In this document: piece by piece, positions 35,147 through 43,259 of the stretch
Layout: each line of letters begins with the position of its first letter
How positions within the stretch are numbered: position 1 is the stretch's first letter
Assembly (NCBI GenBank): GCA_900315845.1
Contig: OOHK01000006.1
Coordinates: forward strand, 62,001 to 126,000
Reading direction: 5' to 3'
DNA from: Candidatus Avelusimicrobium luingense
GTDB taxonomy: Bacteria > Elusimicrobiota > Elusimicrobia > Elusimicrobiales > Elusimicrobiaceae
DNA length: 64,000 bases
Notes under the pieces: generated by a model
Databases searched by the model: none
What the model was told of the DNA's origin: nothing
The model's input: the letters and a program-made list of their open reading frames with translations, nothing else
Made by a program: the position numbers and the translations under genes

Positions 35147-35404
35147 TTATTTAGACAAGTGTTTGGACAAGTATTTGCTCATGTCAAACATGCTGATTTG
35201 TTTTTTGCCTTCAAAAATCGGGGCCAATTTCGCATCAGAGTTGATCATGCGTTTGTTGGTCGTATCTTGAAGACCGTTCTTTTTAATGTAGTCCCACATT
35301 TTTTTGACTACTTCGGTGCGCGGCATTGCCGTCGTTCCCACTACCGCCGCTAATTCAGCGCTGGGGGTTAAAGGTGCCATAAATTTTGCATTTGCTTTTG
35401 CCAT
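35147..35404 (-). CDS. SWIB-domain protein
   Basis: 85 residues forming one SWIB/MDM2-like domain: APLTPSAELAAVVG, RTEVVKKMWDYIKKNGLQD and MINSDAKLAPIF. In bacteria these small proteins occur in several lineages and are thought to bind DNA or a protein partner; the role is unknown. It has an upstream GGAGATC and a hairpin downstream. Solitary gene, downstream of pckA in the same direction. Confidence 0.88.
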   Translation of the reverse strand: MAKANAKFMAPLTPSAELAAVVGTTAMPRTEVVKKMWDYIKKNGLQDTTNKRMINSDAKLAPIFEGKKQISMFDMSKYLSKHLSK

Positions 35405-35494
35405 ACTTAAAGATCTCCTATTTAGTTTAATTTTCTTTATTCTAGTATATTAGGGGCTTGTTATACAACCCACAAGCCCCCATTTTCAAATTAC

Positions 35495-37120
35495 TTACGC
35501 GGCGACTTTCACTTTCGGAGCCGCGGCTAATACTTCTTTGGTGCAGCCGTCTTCGTATTTTTTGAAGTTTTCAATAAACGACCGGGCGAGTGCTTCATAT
35601 TTCGCCATATAGTCTTCTTTATTGTTCCACAAGTTAATGGGGTTCAAAATTTCCGAAGGTACGCCTTCGCAAGACGTCGGGATTTGGAAACCAAATACCG
35701 GGTCGGTAATGAAATCTACTTTGGCGAGTTTGCCGTCTAAAGCAGCATTTAACAACGCACGCGTATATTTAATGCTGATGCGCTTGCCTACGCCGTACGG
35801 ACCACCAATCCAGCCCGTATTAACGAGCCAGCAATCCACATTATGCGCTTGAATTTTCTTTTTCAAAAGTTCCGCATACACAGACGGGTGCAAGGCCATA
35901 AACGGACCGCCGAAACACGTAGAGAACGTGCTGGTCGGTTCTTTGACACCTTTTTCCGTTCCGGCCACTTTGGCGGTATAACCGCTGATAAAGTGATAGA
36001 GCGCTTGATCGGGCGTCAATTTGGAAATAGGCGGCATCACACCAAACGCATCACACGTTAAGAAAATGATGTTTTTGGGGTGGGTAGCGCGTTTAGATTC
36101 TACCGCGTTATCAATAAAGTTAAGCGGATAGCACGCGCGCGTATTTTCGGTTAAGGTATCGTCGTCTAAATCTAATTTACCCGTTTGCGGGTCAAACACG
36201 ACGTTTTCCAACACCGTTCCGAAGCGTTGGGTGGTGGAATAAATTTGCGGTTCGGCTTCCTGGCTTAAGTGAATGACTTTAGCATAGCAGCCGCCTTCAA
36301 AGTTAAATACGCCGTCATCATCCCAACCGTGTTCATCGTCACCGATGAGACCGCGGGTAATATCAGCCGACAAGGTGGTTTTACCCGTACCGGACAAACC
36401 GAAGAAAATGGCGCTGTCGTTTTTGCTTCCTACGTTGGCCGAGCAGTGCATGGTCATAATGCCTTTTTGCGGCAAGAGGAAGTTCATAATCGTGAATAAC
36501 GCTTTTTTGTTTTCTCCGCCGTATTCGCTACCGATAACGAGTACTAATTTTTTAGCGAAGTTAATTAAAATAGCGGTTTCGGAAACGGTACCGTCGGTGG
36601 TCGGATCTACATGCATTTTGGGCAAGCAGATAAGCGTAAATTCCGGCACGAACGATTTAAGTTCTTCCTGTTTGGGTTCAATGAACATATTTTTAACAAA
36701 CAGGTTAGACCAAGCGCACTCGGTAATAGCACGCACTTTTAAGCGCGACGCTTCGCTGGAGCCCACATAGGCATCACGTACAAAAAGGTCTTTATCTGCG
36801 ACGTATTTTTGTACTTTGGCAAAGATTTTATCAAAATATTCGGCTTTAATACCTTTATTGCTTTTGCAATAAAAGAGTTTACCATCAATTTCGGGGGTTT
36901 CCACGAAATAGCGGTCATTGGGGCTACGACCGGTATGTTTGCCGGTGCTTACGCACAACGGGCCGCCATATACGACGTTGCCTTCTTCACGTTTAAGTGA
37001 TTCTTCGTACAAAGCCGGCGTGGAGTAGTTCCAATACACATTTTTAGATGTGCAGATGCCGGCGTGTTCTAATCCAAAGTCGGGCTTAAAAAAGTCCGGT
37101 GTTGCATTTACTTTTTTCAT
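35495..37120 (-). CDS. pckA: ATP-dependent phosphoenolpyruvate carboxykinase
   Basis: 541 residues, the normal length. GGPLCVSTGKHTGRSPNDR is the substrate loop, FFGLSGTGKTTLSAD the kinase P-loop (about residue 250), DDEHGWDDDGVFNFEGGCYAK the metal site. It interconverts oxaloacetate and PEP with ATP. AGAGGAAC lies inside the last codons of aspC, just 0-1 nt before the ATG, so translation is coupled. With aspC upstream, aspartate could be taken to PEP through oxaloacetate, or the reverse in CO2-fixing fermentation. Confidence 0.95.
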   Translation of the reverse strand: MKKVNATPDFFKPDFGLEHAGICTSKNVYWNYSTPALYEESLKREEGNVVYGGPLCVSTGKHTGRSPNDRYFVETPEIDGKLFYCKSNKGIKAEYFDKIFAKVQKYVADKDLFVRDAYVGSSEASRLKVRAITECAWSNLFVKNMFIEPKQEELKSFVPEFTLICLPKMHVDPTTDGTVSETAILINFAKKLVLVIGSEYGGENKKALFTIMNFLLPQKGIMTMHCSANVGSKNDSAIFFGLSGTGKTTLSADITRGLIGDDEHGWDDDGVFNFEGGCYAKVIHLSQEAEPQIYSTTQRFGTVLENVVFDPQTGKLDLDDDTLTENTRACYPLNFIDNAVESKRATHPKNIIFLTCDAFGVMPPISKLTPDQALYHFISGYTAKVAGTEKGVKEPTSTFSTCFGGPFMALHPSVYAELLKKKIQAHNVDCWLVNTGWIGGPYGVGKRISIKYTRALLNAALDGKLAKVDFITDPVFGFQIPTSCEGVPSEILNPINLWNNKEDYMAKYEALARSFIENFKKYEDGCTKEVLAAAPKVKVAA

Positions 37121-38329
37121 TTAGTTCCTCTTAAGAATTTTATCCCCGATTTTCAGTTCATTGGGTTGCGTATTATCCAACGCCCAGCGAATGCGGCGTA
37201 CGCCTTCTATAATAGAAGCCTTATCCGCACAGAAACTGATGCGTAAATATCCGTCTGCCCCGAACGCTACCCCGGGTACTACAGCCACTAACGCTTTTTC
37301 CAGCAAGAACTGCGCGAGTTCCGCCGAAGATTTGTTATAGTGACTAAAATCTACAAATGAGTAGAAAGTTCCCATCGGTTTTTGTACCTTGATATTGGGA
37401 ATCTTGGCTACTTCTTCCAACAACGTATTGCGGTTGTCCTCTAGCACGCGGCACATATCAGCAATACAGCCTTGGTCACCGTTTAAGGCAGCGCAAGCGG
37501 CCGTTTCGGACAAGTCGCTATTGCAGGAAGTGCTTTGTGCTTGCATGCGGCCCATAGCGGCAATTAAATCCTTGCGTGCCGATACGGCCCAACCGATACG
37601 AAGGCCCGTTAAGCCGTACAATTTGGATACACCGTTGATGATAACCATATTGTTACCTTCTTTGGCATATTTGCACGGATTAGGAGTTTTGTTTCCATCA
37701 AAAACGAGTTGGTGGTAAATATCGTCCATCACGAGGAAAATATCATTTTTCTCGGCAAATTCCACAATCGTTTTGATAAATTCTTCGCTATAAATTTGAC
37801 CCGAAGGGTTGCACGGGCTGTTAAGCAAAATGGCTTTCGTTTTAGGCGTAACAGCATCTAAAATTTGTTGGGCTTTAACTTGTAAGCCTTCCGTCGGGCG
37901 CACGCAAACAGGTGTACCGCCGGCCATTTTAATCATTTCCGGATAACTGACCCAATAAGGAGCGGCAAAAATGACTTCGTCGCCTTCGGTTACTGCGGCG
38001 AGTAAAAAGTTAAATAACGCTTGTTTAGCCCCGGCAGAAATTAACACATTAGCCGGTTCAAACGTGCGGCCGTATTGGCGCTCGGTATAACCGATAACGG
38101 CTTTTTTCATAGCCGGTGTACCCGAAGAAGGTGAATATTTAATCTTACGGGTTTTGGCTTGTGCAATAATTGCATCTACTGCGGCTTGCGGAGCCGGATA
38201 GGTCGGCTCTCCGCCGCCTAAGTGAATCACCGGTTCGCCGGCGGCTTTTAGGGCACGCGCAGCGGCGTTGATTTTGAGTGTCGGGGAATCCCCAATCACG
38301 GTAGCAAGTTTACTTAATGTAGTGGCCAT
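37121..38329 (-). CDS. aspC: Aspartate aminotransferase (class I)
   Basis: 402 residues, PLP-dependent. HLGGGEPTYPAP near residue 36, ILLNSPCNPSGQIYSEEF, FLVMDDIYHQLVF and the PLP lysine in NGVSKLYGLTGLRIGWA (Lys about residue 240) are typical of the bacterial AspC (Igamma) class. It interconverts aspartate/2-oxoglutarate and oxaloacetate/glutamate. It overlaps nothing but sits directly before pckA, forming a two-gene operon around oxaloacetate. Confidence 0.9.
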   Translation of the reverse strand: MATTLSKLATVIGDSPTLKINAAARALKAAGEPVIHLGGGEPTYPAPQAAVDAIIAQAKTRKIKYSPSSGTPAMKKAVIGYTERQYGRTFEPANVLISAGAKQALFNFLLAAVTEGDEVIFAAPYWVSYPEMIKMAGGTPVCVRPTEGLQVKAQQILDAVTPKTKAILLNSPCNPSGQIYSEEFIKTIVEFAEKNDIFLVMDDIYHQLVFDGNKTPNPCKYAKEGNNMVIINGVSKLYGLTGLRIGWAVSARKDLIAAMGRMQAQSTSCNSDLSETAACAALNGDQGCIADMCRVLEDNRNTLLEEVAKIPNIKVQKPMGTFYSFVDFSHYNKSSAELAQFLLEKALVAVVPGVAFGADGYLRISFCADKASIIEGVRRIRWALDNTQPNELKIGDKILKRN

Positions 38330-38360
38330 AAATATCCTCTGTTTTCATTGTACCATTTAA

Positions 38361-39188
38361 TTACGCAAGTTGCGTAAGTTTATCTGCAAGCGGAGCAATA
38401 GCCTCCTGCCGCACCGATTCCATTTGCCCATTATCTATGGCCGTGGTAACATCTGGGTTTAACGGCAAACGCACCGCCGGAGAAATACCAAATTCATGCG
38501 CTGTTTTTTCCACTTTAGACGGCCCGAATAACGCTATCTGTTTTCCGCAATCCGGGCATTGTAAATAACTCATATTTTCCACAAGTCCCAAAATCGGCAC
38601 ATTCATTTTTTGTGCCATTTTGACGGCCTTGCCCACTATTAACTGCACCAAATCTTGCGGAGACGACACCATGATAATACCATCCACCGGTAAAGATTGG
38701 AAAACAGTTAAAGTAACATCCCCGGTACCGGGCGGCATATCAATAAAGAGATAATCAATATCTTTCCAAACTACATCTGTCCAAAATTGTTGCACCGTTC
38801 CCGTAATTAACGCGCCGCGCCAAATAACAGGCTCGGTTTCGTTTTCTAATAATAAGTTAAGCGACATAATTTGTATGCCGCTTGCGGTGGTAACGGGATA
38901 AATACCGTCCTGATCCCCGGTGGCGCGTTCGTGCACACCGAACATTTTGGGAATAGACGGGCCGGTAATATCCCCGTCTAAAATACCGCACGCAAACCCG
39001 CGGCGAGTCATCTCGCTAGCGAGTAAGCCGGTAACAAACGATTTTCCGACCCCCCCTTTACCGCTGACTACCCCAATAACGTGTTTAATACGGCTGAGTA
39101 AATGCGGTTTGATTTTGGGCATTTCGCCTTGCCGACTGGAACAATTTGCACCGCAACTGGCGCAATCATGCGAACAATTTTCTGCCAT
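38361..39188 (-). CDS. mrp: Mrp/NBP35-type P-loop ATPase
   Basis: 275 residues. The N-terminus has four Cys, CSHDCASCGANC (NBP35-like cluster), then the deviant Walker A GKGGVGKSF, SGIQIMSLNLLL and IDMPPGTGD. A C-terminal CPDC pair is the shared [4Fe-4S] bridge of Mrp proteins. These ATPases carry Fe-S clusters to target proteins. The N-terminal Cys set is less usual in bacteria but seen in anaerobes. GGGGG before the ATG is an acceptable ribosome site. Confidence 0.9.
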   Translation of the reverse strand: MAENCSHDCASCGANCSSRQGEMPKIKPHLLSRIKHVIGVVSGKGGVGKSFVTGLLASEMTRRGFACGILDGDITGPSIPKMFGVHERATGDQDGIYPVTTASGIQIMSLNLLLENETEPVIWRGALITGTVQQFWTDVVWKDIDYLFIDMPPGTGDVTLTVFQSLPVDGIIMVSSPQDLVQLIVGKAVKMAQKMNVPILGLVENMSYLQCPDCGKQIALFGPSKVEKTAHEFGISPAVRLPLNPDVTTAIDNGQMESVRQEAIAPLADKLTQLA

Positions 39189-39291
39189 AAAATCCCCCTA
39201 ACAATGATATATAGGTATTATAGCAAATACCACTTTTGTCTCCGTAAATATGTTATAATTTTTTCTGTTCTATTAAGAACTAGGAGAAAAT

Positions 39292-40296
39292 ATGACTTAC
39301 GCAAGTTTTTGGAAACGTGTTGCCGCTTATTTTATAGATATAATTATTTACGGGCTTATTAAAACAGCCGGAGCGATATTTCTTGCTGTGCTGTTAGGGA
39401 TAACAGGTATTCTTAATCACACGAATACCATACACGGCCAGTTACAAACCACGTTACTGTGGATGTTTTTTACTATAGCATGCTTTTTGTTGTATTTTGT
39501 TTGGCCGGAAAGTTCTACGGCGCAAGCCACGCTGGGCAAAAGAATCATGGGCTTAAAAGTAACCGACTCCGCCGGCCAACGCATTTCCTTTTGGCGTTCA
39601 TTAGGACGCAACTTGGGGATGTATATTTCCGGTTTGATTTTAGGTATCGGTTATTTAATGTGCTTGTGGACAGAACGCAAACAATGCTTGCATGATATGT
39701 TAGCCGATTGTATAGTGGCGGACACAAAACCGGAAGAAAACTCGGGCTGTGTTGTAGCCGTTGTAATCGGGGTAGTGATATTGTTAGTCGGCACGCTTTT
39801 TGCCGGCATGATCGCCGCTATAGCCATGCCGCAATTCTTCAGGGCGGTAGAAAAAGCCCGTTTGACAGAAGCGGTTACTTTGATGGAAAACATCAATCAA
39901 GCGCAATTGCGGGCCGGCTTGCAATACGATCACTATGTAACGGACTTTAGAGAATTAGATGTCGCCCCGCAAGGAGCCCAAGGAAATGTGTATTACACCG
40001 ACCTTAATCAACAAACAGGCAAACCGGGAAACGGATTTGAGGTAACCTTACACCCGCACAAGATAACTGCCCAACGGATTACTCCATCGGCAAACGGCAT
40101 GAACTATGTATTGAGCCGCTATTACGGCTCCCCAAAGACATCTTGTACCGCTAATAATGAAAGCAGCGTATTTTTATGTGCTGATTTCTGTGGGTTGAAC
40201 AAGGATGACCTTTCGGTAGGGGACACGTGTTGTTCCAACGGAACGGCCTATGAGTGCGACCCAAATGATGGGATAAATTTTTCTTTTGAGCAATAA
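39292..40296 (+). CDS. RDD membrane domain fused to a pilin-like domain
   Basis: 334 residues. Residues 1-145 are an RDD domain: FWKRVAAYFIDIIIYGLI (Arg/Asp pair), then ATLGKRIMGLKVTDSAGQRISF and TERKQCLHDMLADCIV. Residues ~150-334 look like a pilin: a hydrophobic stretch followed by AIAMPQFFRAVEKARLTEAVTLM, the family's ALPQYxxAVEKAR pattern, then a globular part with at least nine Cys. There is no G|FTLxE leader, so it cannot be processed like a prepilin. Normal pilin helix and RDD membrane segments are joined by a short acidic linker (PEENSG). AGGAGAAAAT precedes the ATG. Function unknown; it might hold a pilin-like head outside the inner membrane. Confidence 0.8.
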   Translation: MTYASFWKRVAAYFIDIIIYGLIKTAGAIFLAVLLGITGILNHTNTIHGQLQTTLLWMFFTIACFLLYFVWPESSTAQATLGKRIMGLKVTDSAGQRISFWRSLGRNLGMYISGLILGIGYLMCLWTERKQCLHDMLADCIVADTKPEENSGCVVAVVIGVVILLVGTLFAGMIAAIAMPQFFRAVEKARLTEAVTLMENINQAQLRAGLQYDHYVTDFRELDVAPQGAQGNVYYTDLNQQTGKPGNGFEVTLHPHKITAQRITPSANGMNYVLSRYYGSPKTSCTANNESSVFLCADFCGLNKDDLSVGDTCCSNGTAYECDPNDGINFSFEQ

Positions 40297-40297
40297 T

Positions 40298-40324
40298 AAA
40301 AAAGCACCCGCTAGGGTGCTTTTT
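40298..40324 (+). terminator. Terminator after the RDD-pilin gene
   Basis: Stem AAAGCACCC/GGGTGCTTT with T-run. It is a near-identical copy of the tRNA-Ser terminator at 40508. Confidence 0.88.
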
Positions 40325-40507
40325 AACTGTTCATGGATTTGCCCTACGTCAATTTCCTGACGGGAATTGCGTCCGGGCCCGCTCTCGCGGTTTTTGCCTT
40401 GCTTCGCAAACAAAAACATCGCTGCGAGCTTCAAATCCCGACGCGGCATAAAGCAGTTTATGCCCCGACGCGGCATAAAGCAGTTTATGCCGCTCCACTC
40501 TTTGCCA

Positions 40508-40537
40508 ATAAAAAAGCACCCGTTAGGGTGCTTTTTA
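40508..40537 (-). terminator. Terminator of tRNA-Ser
   Basis: Stem AAAAGCACCC/GGGTGCTTTT, directly after the tRNA 3' end on the reverse strand. Confidence 0.88.
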
Positions 40538-40538
40538 A

Positions 40539-40627
<89 letters not shown>

Positions 40628-40669
40628 AATTATATACACGCCGAGTGGCTGGCCCGTATATCTATATTC

Positions 40670-40675
40670 ATTATA
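40670..40675 (-). promoter_or_regulatory. Extended -10 (TGGTATAAT) of the tRNA-Ser promoter
   Basis: TGG precedes TATAAT on the reverse strand; transcription would start about 36 nt before the tRNA. It lies between the pilin-like gene and the tRNA. Confidence 0.5.
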
Positions 40676-40723
40676 CCAAATTTTACCGTATATGGGCGAC
40701 AGGCCGTCCCCTACGAACCGGTT

Positions 40724-41248
40724 TTAATTTCCGATCAAGTAAAATATATGGTTGCCGGATGCGATACTGCTTGCGCTGGACATAGAAGCGCATACCGGAC
40801 TAGATTGTCCGGCGTGACGGCTCGCACATAAAAGGCCATTCGGTAACCCCGGATAAGAAACGTTATCGTGAATGCGCAATAAATAAAAATCATCATCAAT
40901 ACAGGCCGTGGCCGAACCATGCACCATACATTCGGTACCGTCCGCAAAAGTGGCGGCTACCGTAGTGCCTTGTGTAATTTTAGTAGATTGCCCCAGACTA
41001 ACGGCCGCACCGGAAATATCCAAATCTAACGCCGTCACATCATTGGGATATTCTCCGTTAGCCATATAATATAATTCCGCCCCTTTTTTAAGCGCATCCA
41101 TATACGTAATCATTTGCGTTAGACGGGCTTTTTGCACCGCACGCTTATATTGCGGCAAGGCTACCGCGGCTAATATGCCTATGATAAGCACAACCACTAA
41201 TAATTCAATGAGCGTAAACCCCAAATGACCGGATGATGCTTTTCTCAT
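40724..41248 (-). CDS. Type IV pilin-like protein
   Basis: 174 residues. Leader [10 protein letters not shown] then cleavage site G|FTLIE and the typical hydrophobic helix ending [17 protein letters not shown]. The head contains a few Cys ([26 protein letters not shown]) that probably pair. GGAGTATTG precedes the ATG. It differs from the pilin-like genes at 49794 and 62440 only after about residue 35. Solitary, followed in the same direction by tRNA-Ser without a terminator between. Confidence 0.87.
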   Translation of the reverse strand: MRKASSGHLGFTLIELLVVVLIIGILAAVALPQYKRAVQKARLTQMITYMDALKKGAELYYMANGEYPNDVTALDLDISGAAVSLGQSTKITQGTTVAATFADGTECMVHGSATACIDDDFYLLRIHDNVSYPGLPNGLLCASRHAGQSSPVCASMSSASSIASGNHIFYLIGN

Positions 41249-41356
41249 AACAATACTCCTTTATTTTATACTATCTCATAAATTTAAAAATCAATTATTA
41301 TTATACCAAACAACCCAATGATTTCAAAAAACACCCGCTTTTTCACGCAAATTTAC

Positions 41357-41362
41357 TATAAT
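41357..41362 (+). promoter_or_regulatory. -10 (TATAAT) of a leaderless DUF2207 transcript
   Basis: TATAAT, 6 nt, then the ATG at 41369. The second paralogue has the same TATAAT-N6-ATG arrangement. Confidence 0.6.
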
Positions 41363-41368
41363 TTTGCT

Positions 41369-43177
41369 ATGAAAAAAATTTATTCCCTGTTACTTGTTGC
41401 TTTTCTTCTTCCCACGCTGGGGATAATCTCCAACGCGCAAACGTATGACACGTCGGCAAATGACCCGGAAAAAATCTATCTGTTTGACTCGGATATTACC
41501 GTCCATACAGACGGCTCTATTACCGTCGTTGAAACCATTACCCTTAACGTCAAACACCAAAACATTAACCGCGGTATTTACCGCGATATTCCGTTCTCGC
41601 TCAAAGAATCGATAGAGCCCCTATCCTTAACGTTTGACGGAGTTTCTCACCCATTTTTCATTGAATTTAAAGGCAAAATCCAACGCATTAACTTCGGAGA
41701 TGATAATTATATCCCGTGGGGCAAGCACACCTATACCTTTACCTATAAATTTACAGGCGCGATTGATTTTTACCAAAATCACGATGAACTTTACTGGAAC
41801 GTTACCGGAAGCGATTGGGCTTTCTCCATTGACAAAGCCCGCGTGCACGTAACATTTCCCGAACAAGTACAAATACAAAAAGACGGTATTTCGCTCTATA
41901 CCGGGTACAAAGGCAGCAAAGCCAATTATACCGAAGAAGTAGGAAAACTGACTTACGAAACGACCCGCCCGTTATCCCCGCACGAAGGAATGACCATTGC
42001 TATTCCGTTCTATAAAGGCGTTATACAAAAACCGTCTTCTTTTCAATCATTAAGGCTCTTTTTTGCGCCTGCTTCCATATTGGCGCTACTGTTATTAGTC
42101 GGTCTATTTATCTATTTTATCAGTACGTGGATTATGGTAGGGATAGATCCGTCTTATTTACTTGTACCTCAATACGAGCCGCCGCAAAACATATCGCCGG
42201 CGTTTATGCACTATTTATGTACACAAGAATTGGACACAACCGCCATAGCCTGTATGCTACTGGATTTGGCGATGAAAGGGTATATAGAAATTAAAGAAAA
42301 CAAATCTTTTTTCGCCATGGATAAAGCCACCATTATTTTAAAGAACCGCGATACACTGGATTTACCGGAAGAAGAAGCCGGGTTGATTACGCTTTTATTC
42401 CCGCACGGTACTGATACCTTCAGTTTAGGGCCATATACCGCCCAACGATGGAAACCTTTCCACAAAGGCATAGAAAAATTGTTTAGGCAAAATGCAAAAG
42501 AATATATCATCAGCCATTCATCTTATATCAAAAAAGCCGTTATCGGTATGGTGATATTGGGGCTTGTACCGCCTTTATGTTTAGGGAAAATAGGATTTCC
42601 GCTTATATTTATCAACCTACACTTTGCGGTATTTTTTACACTGACTTCCATTATTCATTCCCGCATAGGTCTTAAAGTTATATTAGGGCTTGCAATCACG
42701 GCATTTTACTCTGCCTTTTGGATTCCGATGTCCTTGCAGGCGGGGCCGGCCGCATTGATTTGTTCGCTATCCTATGTTTTAGGAATGTGGGGGCTGTCTT
42801 TCTACGTAACGCTCATTCGCAACGTAACCGAACGCGGCAAGGAACTCTTTGCGCATATTTACGGTTTTAAGAAATATATGAAAACCGCCGAAATTAACCG
42901 TGTATATGCATCCGACCCGACCAAAGCGGAACAAATTTTCTGTGCGTTTTTACCGTTTGCGTTTGCTTTTGGATTAGAAAACAAATGGATGAAAAAATTT
43001 GAAGGGGTGCTTTCCAAAGCCATTATAGATAAATGCACATCAGCGGCCGGAGGCATGCGGTTTATATCCTCCGGAGGTCTTTCCAAAAGTGTCAGCAGCG
43101 GCGGCGGTGGCGGCGGAAGCCACGGCGGCGGTCATGCCGGCGGCGGTCACGGTGGTGGTGGCGGCGGCGGAAGATAA
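41369..43177 (+). CDS. DUF2207 membrane protein (copy 1)
   Basis: 602 residues. Signal peptide (LPTLGIISNAQ), then an extracytoplasmic DUF2207 domain (about 20-220; FDSDITVHTDGSITVVETITLNVKHQ, NRGIYRDIPF, NYTEEVGKLTYETTRPLSP). A transmembrane segment near 235-260, a cytoplasmic winged part, and a second hydrophobic group near 385-490 follow. The Gly/His/Ser-rich tail ends GGGGGGGR, a hallmark of many DUF2207 proteins. Function unknown. I set the start at 41369, where the signal peptide begins; no ribosome site, -10 at 6 nt. Confidence 0.85.
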   Translation: MKKIYSLLLVAFLLPTLGIISNAQTYDTSANDPEKIYLFDSDITVHTDGSITVVETITLNVKHQNINRGIYRDIPFSLKESIEPLSLTFDGVSHPFFIEFKGKIQRINFGDDNYIPWGKHTYTFTYKFTGAIDFYQNHDELYWNVTGSDWAFSIDKARVHVTFPEQVQIQKDGISLYTGYKGSKANYTEEVGKLTYETTRPLSPHEGMTIAIPFYKGVIQKPSSFQSLRLFFAPASILALLLLVGLFIYFISTWIMVGIDPSYLLVPQYEPPQNISPAFMHYLCTQELDTTAIACMLLDLAMKGYIEIKENKSFFAMDKATIILKNRDTLDLPEEEAGLITLLFPHGTDTFSLGPYTAQRWKPFHKGIEKLFRQNAKEYIISHSSYIKKAVIGMVILGLVPPLCLGKIGFPLIFINLHFAVFFTLTSIIHSRIGLKVILGLAITAFYSAFWIPMSLQAGPAALICSLSYVLGMWGLSFYVTLIRNVTERGKELFAHIYGFKKYMKTAEINRVYASDPTKAEQIFCAFLPFAFAFGLENKWMKKFEGVLSKAIIDKCTSAAGGMRFISSGGLSKSVSSGGGGGGSHGGGHAGGGHGGGGGGGR

Positions 43178-43247
43178 ACCCGTCCTACCAATTTATAATA
43201 AAAGAAGTCTGCCAAAAATACAGACTTCTTTTTGCTTACGGATTTAC

Positions 43248-43253
43248 TATAAT
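43248..43253 (+). promoter_or_regulatory. -10 (TATAAT) of a leaderless DUF2207 transcript (copy 2)
   Basis: TATAAT, 6 nt, then the ATG at 43260; same layout as copy 1. Confidence 0.6.
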
Positions 43254-43259
43254 CTTGTT

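Noticed and set aside
40440-40493. Possible two-unit CRISPR
   Set aside because: The 27-bp units are directly adjacent without spacers and form hairpins; no cas genes.
43089-43259. 5' extension of the second DUF2207 frame
   Set aside because: It reads the Gly-rich tail of copy 1 in another frame; the signal peptide begins at 43260.
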